Source of the DNA: Elmis aenea
Taxonomy: Eukaryota; Arthropoda; Insecta; Coleoptera; Elmidae
Assembly: GCA_947652605.1 (NCBI GenBank)
Contig: OX393578.1
Span: 40,119,470 to 40,183,469 of the forward strand
DNA length: 64,000 bases
Direction: 5' to 3'
The notes below the pieces were generated by a model. That model worked only from the letters and a program-made list of their open reading frames with translations. It was not told the DNA's origin and did no database searches. Below are positions 34,641 to 45,831 of this stretch, one piece after another. The first letter of the stretch is position 1, and every line of letters begins with the position of its first letter. The position numbers and the translations under genes are program-made.

Positions 34641-35150
34641 AATTATTTAAAATTTATTTTTGTTTTAAATGGAGACTGCGTAAATGGAGGGATTATATGT
34701 ATTTGTATATTTATTGCTGTAAATCACTTAAGTTACCCTATTTATGAAAAATGAATTTCTTGTAACTAATTAGTTGCTAAAGCTTTACCATAGCAAAGGG
34801 CTGCATATAATATAACTTCTCTACAATCAGATGGCAATTGGTCGAAATTACCAAACCGCGTTAATTATTGGTCAGTATATCACAAAGTATAATCATCGTT
34901 CGAAAAAATTACTTGAAATTATATAGTCATCCGTTTTTCATTTTTCAAAGTAATTTAAATCAATAAGCAACATATATTAAATTGATGACTTTAAAAGAAG
35001 TTAACTGTCAACACTGCTATAATGAAGCGAAAATGATTTAGCCATTAAAAATTGTACTTTGGTTGAAGTTGTTTGACAAAGTTTTTTATATTCATCTTCT
35101 TGATATGAAATTTTTGAAGAAATACAGCGCTAAAAATGCATGGAAATCTG
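34641..35150. other. Gene-free AT-rich stretch
   Basis: Nothing supported. Confidence 0.4.
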
Positions 35151-35720
35151 ATTAATACCGAGTGGTAGACCACGTACTCACTGAGTATGAACTCAAAGAG
35201 CCAGGACGGTAATTAAACTGGGCCACTCCAAGTAAGGAGCGGGTCTCTTTGACGATAACGCGTCCCGCGCACAGGGACCGAGATTAAAGCAATATTGTGT
35301 AGTGTCTTTTCTGATCCGCAAGGTGGCGTAGATTAGTCAAGAGCCCATTTTATGACGATCTCTCCCTGCTAATTTCTGACCTCGCACCGTTTCTGAAATC
35401 AGTGGGTGGAAAATGAAACTCGAGAAACGAAATGTGGTAGCGTAACGGATATTGCGAACTTTAATTGCTTTGGCAAATTTAGTTTTCCAGAGAAAAATTT
35501 TAACATGGATGCGTTTTGAAACATCTTAGCTTGAAATTTGCAGAATATTGTTATCTTGTAAAAGTGAGTGAAATAGTAAATGTACAAGAAAGGAGAACAT
35601 TGTTTGAGAACAATGCTGAGGTGTTTCCGGGCCCGGAGTGCTGCTTCCGGTTACCGGGATCAATTGCAGGTTCGGCTTGTTTGCTCTGCCATTACCCAAT
35701 GAGCTTCTGAACGTTAGAGA
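35151..35720. other. GC-balanced non-coding island, candidate regulatory DNA
   Basis: Composition shifts to balanced, with high sequence complexity and no terminal repeats. The interval contains ACTGGGCCACTCCAAGTAAG, GATAACGCGTCCCGCGCAC and CCGGGCCCGGAGTGCTGC. No frame on either strand resembles a protein family. This profile is typical of conserved enhancers or an untranslated exon; the call rests on composition alone. Confidence 0.3.
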
Positions 35721-35862
35721 TGTGTTTGATGTGCTCTACGTAACTTAACTCTTTAAAAATTACTTTTTGATCTATACCTCACGGTTTGACACACTCGTTT
35801 TGTATAAAAGTTATATTAAATTGTTTAACTTCATACCAAGATTTAAAAAAAAAATATTTATA

Positions 35863-36296
35863 AGAGAATTTCTATTACGACAAAAATTAGATTTGTCTTT
35901 AATAAAAACTAATCAATGGATAACTCAATATCGTATCAGTTGAGCTTAAAAAATTAAAAAAGCGCTTAATTGGTAATAATATAAATAAGTTTAATTAAAT
36001 ATTACTTATCTTCTTCTCCAAATTTAAAATGTAAAGTAGTGCTATTTTACTAAATTCTTTAATATCGACCTTGGTATCAATGTAATATACATGTTGTTTA
36101 AAAATTCAAAGTTTTGCTGCATTGGAAGATAAGATTATTAAAAATTATTCTTTCTTCGAAGTTTTAAGCAATTTTTAAATAACGATAAAAAAATTCTGTT
36201 CTCAGAATTTAGAAAAAAAAGCAAGCGATACTCTTATCATTTTTAAACAAATGCCATTTACAAACGTATGTAAAAAAATATCGATAATTCCACTAC
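35863..36296. repeat. Longer copy of the dispersed repeat found in the 28-kb foldback loop
   Basis: It matches 28155-28448 closely at both ends (TTAGATTTGTCTTTAATAAA, GTTCTCAGAATTTAGAAAAA) and carries about 135 additional bases (about 36026-36160, starting AAATTTAAAATGTAAAGTAG). No coding content. Confidence 0.75.
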
Positions 36297-36954
36297 TGTC
36301 ATTAATGTCAATGCAAATGCATACGATTTATCACGTGTGCTAGCGGATAAATAGGAACCTTACTTATTATTTGCAATCGGATAAATTTTTGTTTACCTTC
36401 ACCGTGGCAACTGTATGAAATTTTGGAAAATATCAGAGTTTAAGTTTTCTCGTTATTGCTTTTCAATTTATTCTCGTTAATTGTTATTAAGCGACAACTC
36501 GTGTCAAATCAAAATTTGGCCGGCAAATTTTAACCTCTTGTGGTATTACCCCCAAATAAATTATCTACTCGCATTTGAGTTATGTCATATTATTATGTAA
36601 TAATTATTATTTAGTCTTAAACCAACTTTAAGACAAGTAACAATAACCACGCACTCATCTTAAAACGCAGAATTCGGTGGTCTTCTTCCTGCGACATGTT
36701 GTAATTTGTAATTGACTGTAGACAGACTTGTGGCATGTCTAGATCAAGAAGTTGTTAAACTTTTGTTGCAAGGTGTAAAGAATTCCAAAATTTCATTAAC
36801 ACTTTATGTGAAACTAATAATCTAATGAATAAATTACAAAATAAACGTGTATACAACAAACTGTAAGTGTACAAGTTCACAATATTAAACGTTATCCAAG
36901 GGATAGCTGTGAAACTTTAATAGTACATTACATAACAAAAGTTGTAAGAAGCAT

Positions 36955-37345
36955 TTTACGCACGAGTGGAAAAGGTCGCACAGAGCCGCGTAGCGGCGAG
37001 TTCGTATTTCCACGAGTGCGTAATTGCTTTACAGCTCGTGTTATGTTGCTTACTTTTTCTACGAACACATAATACCTAAGATTTTAACGGTTTTTTGGCT
37101 AATATACACCCAGTAATTACGTGTCTTTTGTCGTAGCCTACTTTGACATTTCCAGACAAGTTTGCGTTTTGCTTACCGTGCGTTATAACTTACTTACTAT
37201 GCATGCAGGCAGTGTTTGACGTAAGGCTACTTCGATCTTTCTAGACAGGTGTGCATTTTGCTTACCGTGCGTTAGGACTCACTTATTTTGCATGCAGGCT
37301 GGACGGTAAGAGTCATTTACATTAGTGGTAGTAGAAAAAACTATA
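36955..37345. repeat. Minisatellite-bearing element, two-unit copy
   Basis: A palindromic head (TTTTACGCACGAGTGGAAA and TTTCCACGAGTGCGTAA) is followed by CTACGAACACATAATACCTA and about two copies of an 89-bp unit with the core GTGCGTTTTGCTTACCGTGC. It ends in GGTAAGAGTCATTTACATTA and TAGTGGTAGTAGAAAAAACT. The element at 62440-62865 has the same order with three units. Confidence 0.75.
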
Positions 37346-37582
37346 TTAGTTGCTTACATTGTCCACCTTCACTAAATATTTTAGGGAAAAACAGTAAATA
37401 CGTTTTTTTTCCAAGTTAAAAATTGCATCAAATACAAACTTCAATACAAATCACTGCAAGCATTTGCATGAAATTAAAGAAAAAGCATTTCAAAGTGCTT
37501 TGATAATTCTATCCCTTTTATATGTCAATAACATTTTAGACTTGTGAGTTAATTCGAAAATCTTTCCAGTATGATATATAGG

Positions 37583-38093
37583 TAGGGTTACCAGACGTAC
37601 TCTTTTTAGAGTACATGTACTCTTTTTGATGTATGCCACTTTTGTACTCTTTACTTTTTTTCTATTGTCCTCTTTTATACTCTTTTTGATTGCGCAAATA
37701 AATTTTAACAGGCAGAATAGAGTATAGAGCAGGGATGGCAAATAGGTGGCACGCGAGAGAGTTTCGACGGTTATGCTAAAGAATTGTATGAATAAATTTG
37801 TAGCGATGCAGCTAAATTGTATAAATTGTATGAGATATTCCTTTTTTGAAAAAGTTGCAGGCGGTCTAACCCAAGTACTGACACGGGCAAAATGTGTATT
37901 AAATTTTATATTATTTTGGCACGAGAGAGGGCGTGAGGATGAATAAATATTAGTTTCTTTAAAAGTGTTATGTTCGTAAGAGTTTGTTCAATTTCGCAAA
38001 CACGTATACGGTACATATGTTTTTTTTTTTTTTTTGTAGGAAGGAGAGGTGTCAAATGTACTCTTTATTATATCGTACCATCTGGTAACCCTA
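37583..38093. mobile_element. hAT MITE with TAGGGTTACCAGA ends
   Basis: TAGGGTTACCAGACGTACTC (left) mirrors GTACCATCTGGTAACCCTA (right). The flanks TATATAGG and TATATAGC agree at 7 of 8 bases. A second hAT-like end (CAGGGATGGCAAATAGGTGG at 37730) inside suggests a nested insertion. The element at 57181-57959 has related ends. Confidence 0.82.
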
Positions 38094-38554
38094 TATATAG
38101 CCCTAGGCGCAACACGATTATGAGGCCCAAAAAAGTGAGGTTAAGTCAATATACATTAAAAAATTCTATAATTTGCCAGAGAAGAGATGAAAATCTAAAC
38201 CAGCTTTACAACATTGCCCAATTGTATTGCAATACTGTTTTTTTTATAAATAATGATTTATCATTCACCAACTATGAATTGGTAATAAATTGGTTCTGAA
38301 AATTACACACTACGTAAATATATTTAATAGTGCAATAACTGGAAAACGTAAATTATTAAAATAAAATAATGATACAACAAAAAAACATAATATTAGTAAA
38401 CATAGCTATTGATAGTAAAATGCACGATCATTAGCAAATTAAAAAAATATGATATACATAATGTGACGGTATAAAATACAGCACGTACATTACACCTATC
38501 GACAATTTACTAACATATTGCCTAGAAGTAGCTTTAATGGTAACACCAGCAAAA

Positions 38555-40718
38555 ATGTATACCAAAATTGTTATTACCATAGTCCTGATTTCTGTTTTGA
38601 TTGAGCTGGCGACAGGTAAACAAATTTTGTTGGTAACAAAAAAATATAAATATTATATTGTTTTGTCAAAGGCCAATGCCCAAGAATCGTTACTAGAGCA
38701 CAATGGAGTGCAAGACCTCCACGAAGTGTCACTCGTATGTCAGTATTTCCACCAACACATGTTATAATTCATCATTCAGTAAGTAATGGATGCACCAATC
38801 AGGCTGCTTGTTCATCATTGGTTCGAGGATTTCAAAACTATCATATGAATACTCATGGCTGGCACGACATCGGATACAATTTCTTAGTGAGTTTTACATG
38901 ACGGTTTTACGATATCAAAACTATTTTTTTTTAAAATTTAATTGAAAGGTTGGTGAAGACGGTAATGTATACGAAGGAGTTGGCTGGGGGAGAACAGGGG
39001 CCCATGCACCAAACTACAACCATAGGGGTATTGGAATATGTTTTATAGGAACATTTACAAGTAAGCAATTTTATTTTTACTAACGACTTAGTTCGCTGCA
39101 TTTTGGTATCACAAAGAATACCTTTTACTGTAAATCTTCATTATCAGAACTAATCCTACCGTGTATCACACGAATCATGCGTTTTGTATTCGGGCGCTGT
39201 CTAGAAACTATATTCAGTCAAGTATGTTTTCAGATAAATTTTGGACGTTCACAGATAAAATTAGTTTGTGTTACTTTAATCGTTTCCGTTTCCGTTTAAA
39301 AAAAAATTGTTCCACATTGGTGTTCTGTTTTTGTTTTAAATTTTTCATTCTCTTCTCATCCGTCATACTTAAAAGACATTAATCTAAAAAGAATCGGTAG
39401 TCGGTAGATTTTGCGACTCCAGACTCCGATTCTCGACTCCTCAAAAAAGCTCCGACTCCTCGGCTACCGACTCCGACTCCCCATATCTGACCGCAATCAT
39501 CATCAGAGTAACAACTCTGTGCGCCTGGCCTGGGCGAAGTGCACCCGCCACATTACTCACACCATTTTTGAATTTTTTATCCCATTCCTACACTTGTCTC
39601 TTAAACGAGCATGATGAGCCAGACTGCTTTGTCATTCGACGGTAAATTTCCAACGGTTCGACGCCTTCAGCGATCAAAAATCTGATGACAAAACGTTACT
39701 CTTCTTTTGGATACACTTTCAAACAACCAGCGATCTTTAACAGTTCTTCGGGATAGATTCGTCGCAGGCTGGCTAGATCTATTAGTTGCTCCTGCACCGC
39801 CGCCCTTTAAAAACCACCGTACCACACCACCACGTTGATCTACTAAGTCAGAGCTGTCCAACTTCTGTATGATAGCGGGATATTTTTTCCCTCAAAGTTA
39901 TAGAGGGCTAATATTGAGTATAATTCTAATAGGCGAAACGAAATTTTATATACAGGGTGTTCAGTTTAAAATGAAGTACATGGGTATCTCGGAAACCGTT
40001 AGAAATACAAAATTTGGTGAACAAATGTTTCCAAATAAAGGTAATATTGAGGCTTTAAGAAAATGTACATTTTTCGTTTTTATGGTGGTACTACGTAACA
40101 GGATTAATTATTGAAAATGTAAAACTGGATTATTGTTACGCATAACATTGCGCAACTTTTTCCCCATTTAACCGATTTTGTATTTCTAACGGTTTCCGAG
40201 ATACCCATACTTCATTTTAAACTGGACACCCTGTATATATCGTTTTAAGGGTTAAGTTGAATGATGTTTTGTAAGTTGTTTGGGTGCCACAAAAGTTCTT
40301 CCGCGGGCCGGACGTGGGCCGCGGGCCGCCAGTTGGATAGCCCTGTGCTAAGCCTACGATGTATAATATTAACACATTGCAGTTTTCATGGAAATTCTGC
40401 CCGTATTTCGTCGTAAAATTTTTGTTGTGCTTCCTTTTCATTTAAATTGCGTGTTTGTGCATGGATTTGGTACTTAGTAAAACCTAACCCAAAAAGCGAT
40501 AGAGTAAATATTTATGGAAATAATATTTTTCAGATCGATTACCAAATGCTGCTGCCCTAAATGCAGCGAAGAGATTTATTTCTTGTGGAGTTAATTTAAG
40601 ACAGATTCGTAGCGATTACCGTTTAGCTGGTCATCGTCAAGTTTTTCAAACTCAGTGTCCTGGCAATGCTCTTTACAATAACATAAGAACTTGGCCGCGA
40701 TGGACCTCAACACCTTAG
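38555..40718 (+). CDS. Peptidoglycan recognition protein 1, secreted amidase type
   Basis: Four exons: 38555-38615, 38672-38886, 38949-39060 and 40534-40718, all with GT-AG borders, give 190 residues. Residues 1-20 are a signal peptide ([20 protein letters not shown]). The PGRP domain follows, with AQW (30-32), HHS (54-56), a C61-C67 pair, WHDIGYNFL (84-92), DGNVYEG (96-102), GICFIGTF (121-128) and WPRW (183-186). The zinc and catalytic set of amidase PGRPs is present: histidine 54 or 55, Y89, H163 and C171. It should therefore cleave the amide between N-acetylmuramic acid and L-alanine in peptidoglycan outside the cell, as PGRP-SC or -LB do. GW at 104-105 is the pattern associated with DAP-type peptidoglycan. 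An upstream in-frame ATG at 38537 would add six residues, but 38555 aligns with the second gene. Intron 3 (1.47 kb) holds two hAT elements and a mariner relic. Confidence 0.93.
39147..39489. mobile_element. hAT MITE, family member 2 of 3, in PGRP1 intron 3
   Basis: CCTACCGTGTATCACACGAA and TCATGCGTTTTGTATTCGGG match the interior of the copy at 20340-20682. The right end is GACTCCGACTCCCCATATCTG-like. The left end is shortened, with the first 50 or so bases missing. Confidence 0.75.
39490..39720 (-). pseudogene. Mariner-type transposase N-terminal relic in PGRP1 intron 3
   Basis: The minus strand reads [19 protein letters not shown], then a stop-interrupted [20 protein letters not shown]. This matches the HTH start of mariner-like transposases (RFL-AEG-x-P-x-E-I-H-R-R-M ... 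EW-x-x-RF-x-x-G ... D-x-R-x-GRP). One in-frame stop (TAG) and loss of the rest show it is dead. The balanced base composition stands out from the intron. Confidence 0.65.
39849..40345. mobile_element. hAT element with nested foldback in PGRP1 intron 3
   Basis: CAGAGCTGTCCAACTTCTGT (left) and CGCCAGTTGGATAGCCCTG (right) are hAT inverted ends, with GCGGGCCGGACGTGGGCC subterminal to the right. The flanks TACTAAGT (39841-39848) and TGCTAAGC (40346-40353) agree at 6 of 8 bases. Confidence 0.78.
39953..40233. mobile_element. 281-bp foldback element nested in a hAT
   Basis: CAGGGTGTTCAGTTTAAAAT mirrors ATTTTAAACTGGACACCCTG, flanked by TA. The arms pair further through GGTATCTCGGAAACCGTTAG. It is the smallest member of the TA-flanked palindromic group in the window. 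Confidence 0.87.
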
Positions 40719-40803
40719 CAAAAAAAAAAGTTACACGTAACTGCGCACTTGACGCTAAAAATATCTAGAGTGGACCAATTTGTTTGGGCAGTTTCATATT
40801 ATT

Positions 40804-40809
40804 AATAAA
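40804..40809 (+). terminator. PGRP1 polyadenylation signal candidate
   Basis: AATAAA lies 86 bases after the PGRP1 stop codon; it is the first such hexamer on this strand after the gene. 40810-41094 shows nothing else. Confidence 0.5.
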
Positions 40810-41094
40810 GATATTTAAGTATGTTATATTCAACTCTTCAGTGTAATGGCATAAATATTTAATCTTACATAAATATTATAACAATTATGTACCGGTAAAG
40901 TTCTTTCTGCAATGAAATAATTTTATGTAGAATATACTAATAATATATAATATAATCATATCATAATAAATGTATTAACAATAAATATATAACAAATTGT
41001 GCTACTCAATTAAATTAATAAAAATCATTGTTTCTTTCTTAAAACATTGGACATATTAATAGTATTTTAATAATAATATTTTAATTGGTTAAAA

Positions 41095-42560
41095 CCAGGG
41101 ATGGAAAACGTAACGTAACGATACCCGATAACGTTATAATAACGATTCAACTATAATTTTTTATACAATAACGTAACGATATTTTTATAACGTAATATAA
41201 CGTTATAATAACCGATAACGTTTCGTTAAAAGTTATTTTGTATCGTTATTCTTTATAAATTAAATTTTTATATGGCGATCTTTTTATTTTCTGAAGATAT
41301 AATATTTTGTTTGTATTTTAGAAATTAAAATGAAAATAAAATATCTCAACCTCAACGTAATTTTGTAGGTACTATTTTTTAAATTTACATTTACAGATCC
41401 CAAAAATAATTTCAGAGTTACAAATAAAAATTATTTTTATACAGCATGTTTCTTAAATAAAGTGAAAAAATTCGGGAGGTGATACTTAATCGAAAATTAA
41501 GAGGGGTCTTTCATATTTTTTATTCTTTAGGGTCTCCTTTCGGAGTTACACACCCCTAAAGGGGATCGGTAAAATTGGGTTTTTATTTTATTTCCCTAAT
41601 TTGGATAAATGTGGGAGATTTATACTTATAAAAAGGTTTCCCATGGTAATATTTTTAATCATCTCCCACCTTCACAGGGGGTTGAAAAGTGCGACCCCTG
41701 TTGGTTTTTTTATCAGGACTTTTTGGTGGGTTGAAATCTAGCAATTTTAAATTTTCTTTAAAAACTTGATTTATTTAGAAGTTTTTTTATTCTTTAACTG
41801 TTCTCGTTAAACCTACAGTTTTTGAGTAAAAAATTATATGAATGAACATGAACCATCAAATATTCCAATATAAAACGATATTGGATAGAAGTGACGGGTG
41901 TAATTCATTTTGACGCTTACGCGGCGACAACGCTAAAACGCCCGTCAATTCTACCCAATATGAACATAAACATCATATTCACTTATTTAATTGTTTACTC
42001 AAAACTGTAAGATTTACGAGAAAAACTAAAGAATAAAAAAAGGTTCTAAATAAATCAAACTAACAAAAATTTTTTTTTGCCAAATTTCAACTCACCAAAA
42101 AGTTCTGATTAAAAAACCAATAGGGGTCGCACTTATCAGCCCCCTATGAAGGTGGAAGATGATTGAAAATAATACTATGGGAAACCTTTTAATAAGTATA
42201 AAACATCTACGAAATATCATTCTCCTACATTTATCTAAATTTGAGAAATAAAATAAAAACCTAATTTTATCGCTCCCCTTTAGGGGGGTGTAACTCCGAA
42301 AGGAAAAGTCTAAGAAAAAATTGTTATATTTTTATATCTTTTGACCCCACTTTATTTTCAATAAGGAATCACCTTCCGAATTTTTTTGCATTATTTAAGA
42401 AACACCCTGTATATCATAATTTATGTAAAGTTATATAACGTTATATAACATAATAATTCATTTTTTTAACGTTATTTATAATGTTATGTAACGAAAACAA
42501 ATAATAAATAACGTTATACAATAACGTAACGATTTAAAACGTTATTAACATTTGATCCAG
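41095..42560. mobile_element. ACGTTAT-rich hAT-like element carrying a foldback
   Basis: CCAGGGATGGAAAACGTAACG-like sequence begins the unit at about 41097. The first 130 and last 140 bases are arrays of ATAACGTTAT and AACGTAACG motifs in mirror arrangement, ending near ATCCAGC at 42557. The CAGGGATGG tip suggests hAT. The arrays look like transposase-binding repeats. The foldback 41442-42409 sits between them. Confidence 0.55.
41442..42409. mobile_element. Foldback element, family member 2 of 2
   Basis: CAGCATGTTTCTTAAATAAA and the mirrored TTTAAGAAACACCCTG are flanked by TA. The interior landmarks are those of 14646-15442 (CTCCTTTCGGAGTTACA, CCCCTAAAGGGGATCGGTAA, TTTTTGGTGGGTTGAAATCT). About 110 bp near 41880-41970, with ATTGACGGGCGTTTTAGCG on the minus strand, has no counterpart in the first copy. 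Confidence 0.87.
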
Positions 42561-43245
42561 CTTTTTCAAATTCGATTATGTTAAATATTTAAAAATATTA
42601 AATATTATTTACATTTCTAAACATATTAATTATTATTAAAACGATTAATTAACTTTTTAAAATCAATTTTATTCAATCAATATATTTTTATATGAGTGTA
42701 TTGCAAGAAAATAACATGTAGGTAATTATTTCTTGTATAAGGTAGCAGTACACATTGTAATTTATGGCCTTTGTTTCTTGTATTAAAAACAATGGCACAT
42801 TACCCTACATATATTTTACATAAACAATAAATCAATATCTGGAAGGCAATTTGTTTGACACGTTTGGCGTGTATACGAATTTTTCATTTAAAAAAAAATT
42901 AAATCCGAAATAAAAATATTAACTTAAAACCGATCAAAATTTACAACAACTTATTAGTTAAAAAGATCTTTGCGTTAATGTTTACAAATTACTAACAATT
43001 ATAAAGAGATTTTATGATAGCACTGCCTTAAAAAAGCATTTGATCGTAGGTGTTTGAGTAAAAAGGTTTATTTTTCTTTAAATAAAGTAGTAAAAATACA
43101 ATGAATCGTGTAAAAATGTAAGCTGTTTATATTTCTGCTATAAACTAATGTTCACACCCAAATAAGTTTGCAATAAGGTTTGCGATTGTAACTAATTAAA
43201 GTTTTTTACTGAATATATGCACCTCTCTTGGGTTCGGCAACAAAC
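42561..43245. other. Gene-free AT-rich stretch
   Basis: Nothing supported. Confidence 0.45.
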
Positions 43246-43253
43246 ACTTAAAT

Positions 43254-43839
43254 CAGTGGTTCCCAACCTTTTTGTACGCCTCCCTTTTTCATAAACAAAA
43301 TTGTTGCGCCTCATTTTTTCATAAACAAAATTGTTGCGCCCCCCTTACGTTGCGTAACAATCTAATTTTATAAATACTGGCCTGATATTATAATTATTTA
43401 ATGGGCTAAAAAACAATATACCATATTCTGTATAAATCTAGTTCTTTTATATCAAAATATATTTATTTATTACAAGTAATAACACTTTGTATTACATTTA
43501 AGAAATCTTACAAAAATACAAAAAATATAATACGTGTTTATTACAACATAATAATATTTTAATGTGATGAGTGGGTTTGTTTTTCAGCACAAAGTTTTTT
43601 AAGCCGTGGTATCACTGAATATATCGCTGTTCTCAATTCCTTTTTAAACACTAAACGAGATCGATACTTTGTCTTTAAAACAGCTACAACAGAAAACCCA
43701 ATTTCGCATTAGTAATACATTACAAGTGGCAATAGCAATTCTAAAGCTTGGTTTGTAAAAGTAGGAAAACAGCTGCTCGACCCCCCTTGCTATATTCTCC
43801 CGCCCCCCTAGGGCGCGTCCCACAGCTTGGAAACCACTG
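43254..43839. mobile_element. hAT element with perfect 8-bp target duplication
   Basis: CAGTGGTTCCCAACCTTTTT and the mirrored AGCTTGGAAACCACTG are flanked by ACTTAAAT on both sides (43246-43253 and 43840-43847). A tandem duplication of TTTTTCATAAACAAAATTG (near 43286 and 43317) lies at the left end. There is no open frame. Confidence 0.88.
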
Positions 43840-43847
43840 ACTTAAAT

Positions 43848-45540
43848 CATTGATGTCACACAGTGGCGTAGGTAGGATGTTTTCAGGGGAGGGATCACCA
43901 GTGTCTTTTTTTAGTTTCTTAGCACAAAATTTACTGGTCTTCGGCCCTTTAGCGATTTACTGAGACCCTATGGGAGGATGCTATGTTAGTTGCATAAATT
44001 AATTTTAAAACGATTTGGCTGTGAATGTGAATTTTACCCTTAAAAAAATATTTGCAAATTCCGTTACAAACAAATAGGCAAATTAGGATACAACTAATAA
44101 AAAAATAACATATAAATGTACCTCCAACCAAGGAGATAATACTTAATGATATCGCTTCTTTGTACACGACCTAAATTCACAAAAATTTTATCTTATACAG
44201 GTTGAGTCATTAGTGGCGGATCGGTCGATTGTGGCTAAACGGTTTGAGATAAAAAGTTGATTCAAACGGCAGTCCATACAGTTTTTTCTTCCGAACACGA
44301 TAAAAATATTTTTAAATATACAGGGTGAGTCACCTCTCTAGAACCAATAGCAACTTTTATATTTCAAATACAACACCCCATTTTTTATTTCATATTCTTG
44401 ACCGCCTTCATTTTAGCTTTACATCGATATAAAATAGTACAGGTTTTTATGCGGCCTTGTGACTAAAAAAAAATTATTTTCAAAATATTTCAATGTTTTA
44501 AGTCTTTATTAAAAAAATTCTCCTGAACCTGAAGCCATTTTTCGAAGCACAGAGTTGTAATTTGGTAAGGACATGCATAAAACATTGCTCTATTAGCTCG
44601 ATACGAAAAAGTTTGAATCACGCATACAGGGTGTTCATAAATAGGTGGCAACTTTTCTGATTTTCAAATGCTCGTAATTCAATTTTTTCAAAGTTTTATT
44701 TGCGTTTAGACATAATAATAGTAAAATTTATTCTTACTTCGAAAAGGACTAATGTAAATAAAGATTTATTGGAAGATGTGTTGCTAGTAAGATTTAATAT
44801 TGTATGGTATGTACCAACTATAAAGTTAAAGTATATTTCAAGTTAATATAAGTTTTTTTTTAATATCTTTTTTATTTATAACATTTAGTAAATTATCCAC
44901 TTGAATTCATTCTTTTGTCTTTTTAAATAATTACAGCAGGATCTTATTTAATTCAAATGCATAGATTTTTAGTACTAAAACAAATTTAAAACAGCACTTG
45001 CTATATTTTCATATTTTTAGATAAAGATCGTGTGTCTAATTTAACCTAATCACGTTGTATTTTTGCACCTTGCGGGTGTTAAACTTAATAAAATGGTTAA
45101 AGGTTAATGTGTTTAACGATTTGGTAAATTTAATATGGCGATGGTTCGCCAGTCTAAAATATGCTGTCTGTGAGCATCAACCCATCGTCATCGTTTATAT
45201 TTTAGTTGAGACGCAAATATTGTTATCGTATTTATAGAGGGTTGTAGTCACTTGAAAAAAAAATGGTTTTTTGACGACAAAAAAAAATTGTAAAACCAGA
45301 TTTAACCGTTATTATTTCGGTTCACGAAAACGAAAAAAGATTTTTTTCGGTTAGAACAGAAACGAACGGAATTTTTTTCGTTTTTAGTCCCTGCTTATAA
45401 GTAGTTTAAAAGGAATTTTTAAATTGTTGATTAATAAATGAATATTAGACATTTTTTTAGTAAACATAGACGTGTGTTAATTAAAAAATAAAATTCAAAA
45501 TCTATGAGAAAATTATCAAAATAAGTCGGGCACAATATGC
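43848..45540. other. Gene-free stretch with several transposon tips
   Basis: CAGTGGCGTAGGTAGGATG near 43862, ATACAGGTTGAGTCATTAG near 44196, ATACAGGGTGAGTCACCTC near 44320, ATACAGGGTGTTCATAAATA near 44624 and TTTTTAGTCCCTG near 45391 are ends typical of hAT or foldback elements, none with a clear partner. Confidence 0.35.
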
Positions 45541-45752
45541 GGCCCAAAACCTGAAAAGTTTATTGCTCGCATGTGTAACCACATATTTTTATCAGTAAAA
45601 ATATATTCCTTGAAAAACCTTATCAAATTATGATATTTACATAAATATATATATTTCCTGAAATGTATACACTTTGGACTTACTGTTACCATAAAATTAT
45701 AAGCAATTTGGCGTTTGAAAACATTGAAATTCCACAAACTTTAAAACGATAA

Positions 45753-45831
45753 GGGGAAAAACCTTAAGTTGTAAAAAATAACAATGATTATAAAAATCTA
45801 CTTTGCAATTATATAAACTATTTTTGATAAG
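45753..45831. promoter_or_regulatory. Candidate NF-kB-like and GATA sites upstream of PGRP2
   Basis: GGGGAAAAACC (45753-45763) fits the loose kB form GGGRNNNNNCC, and GATAAG lies at 45826-45831. Insect PGRP and antimicrobial peptide genes are commonly driven by Relish/Dif sites with nearby GATA sites. These are short motifs in AT-rich DNA, so chance occurrence is possible. Confidence 0.3.

Noticed and set aside
38641..38767. Continuation of the PGRP1 exon 1 frame through intron 1 ([20 protein letters not shown])
   Set aside because: This is exon 2 read in the wrong frame; splicing at 38615/38672 restores the PGRP frame [11 protein letters not shown].
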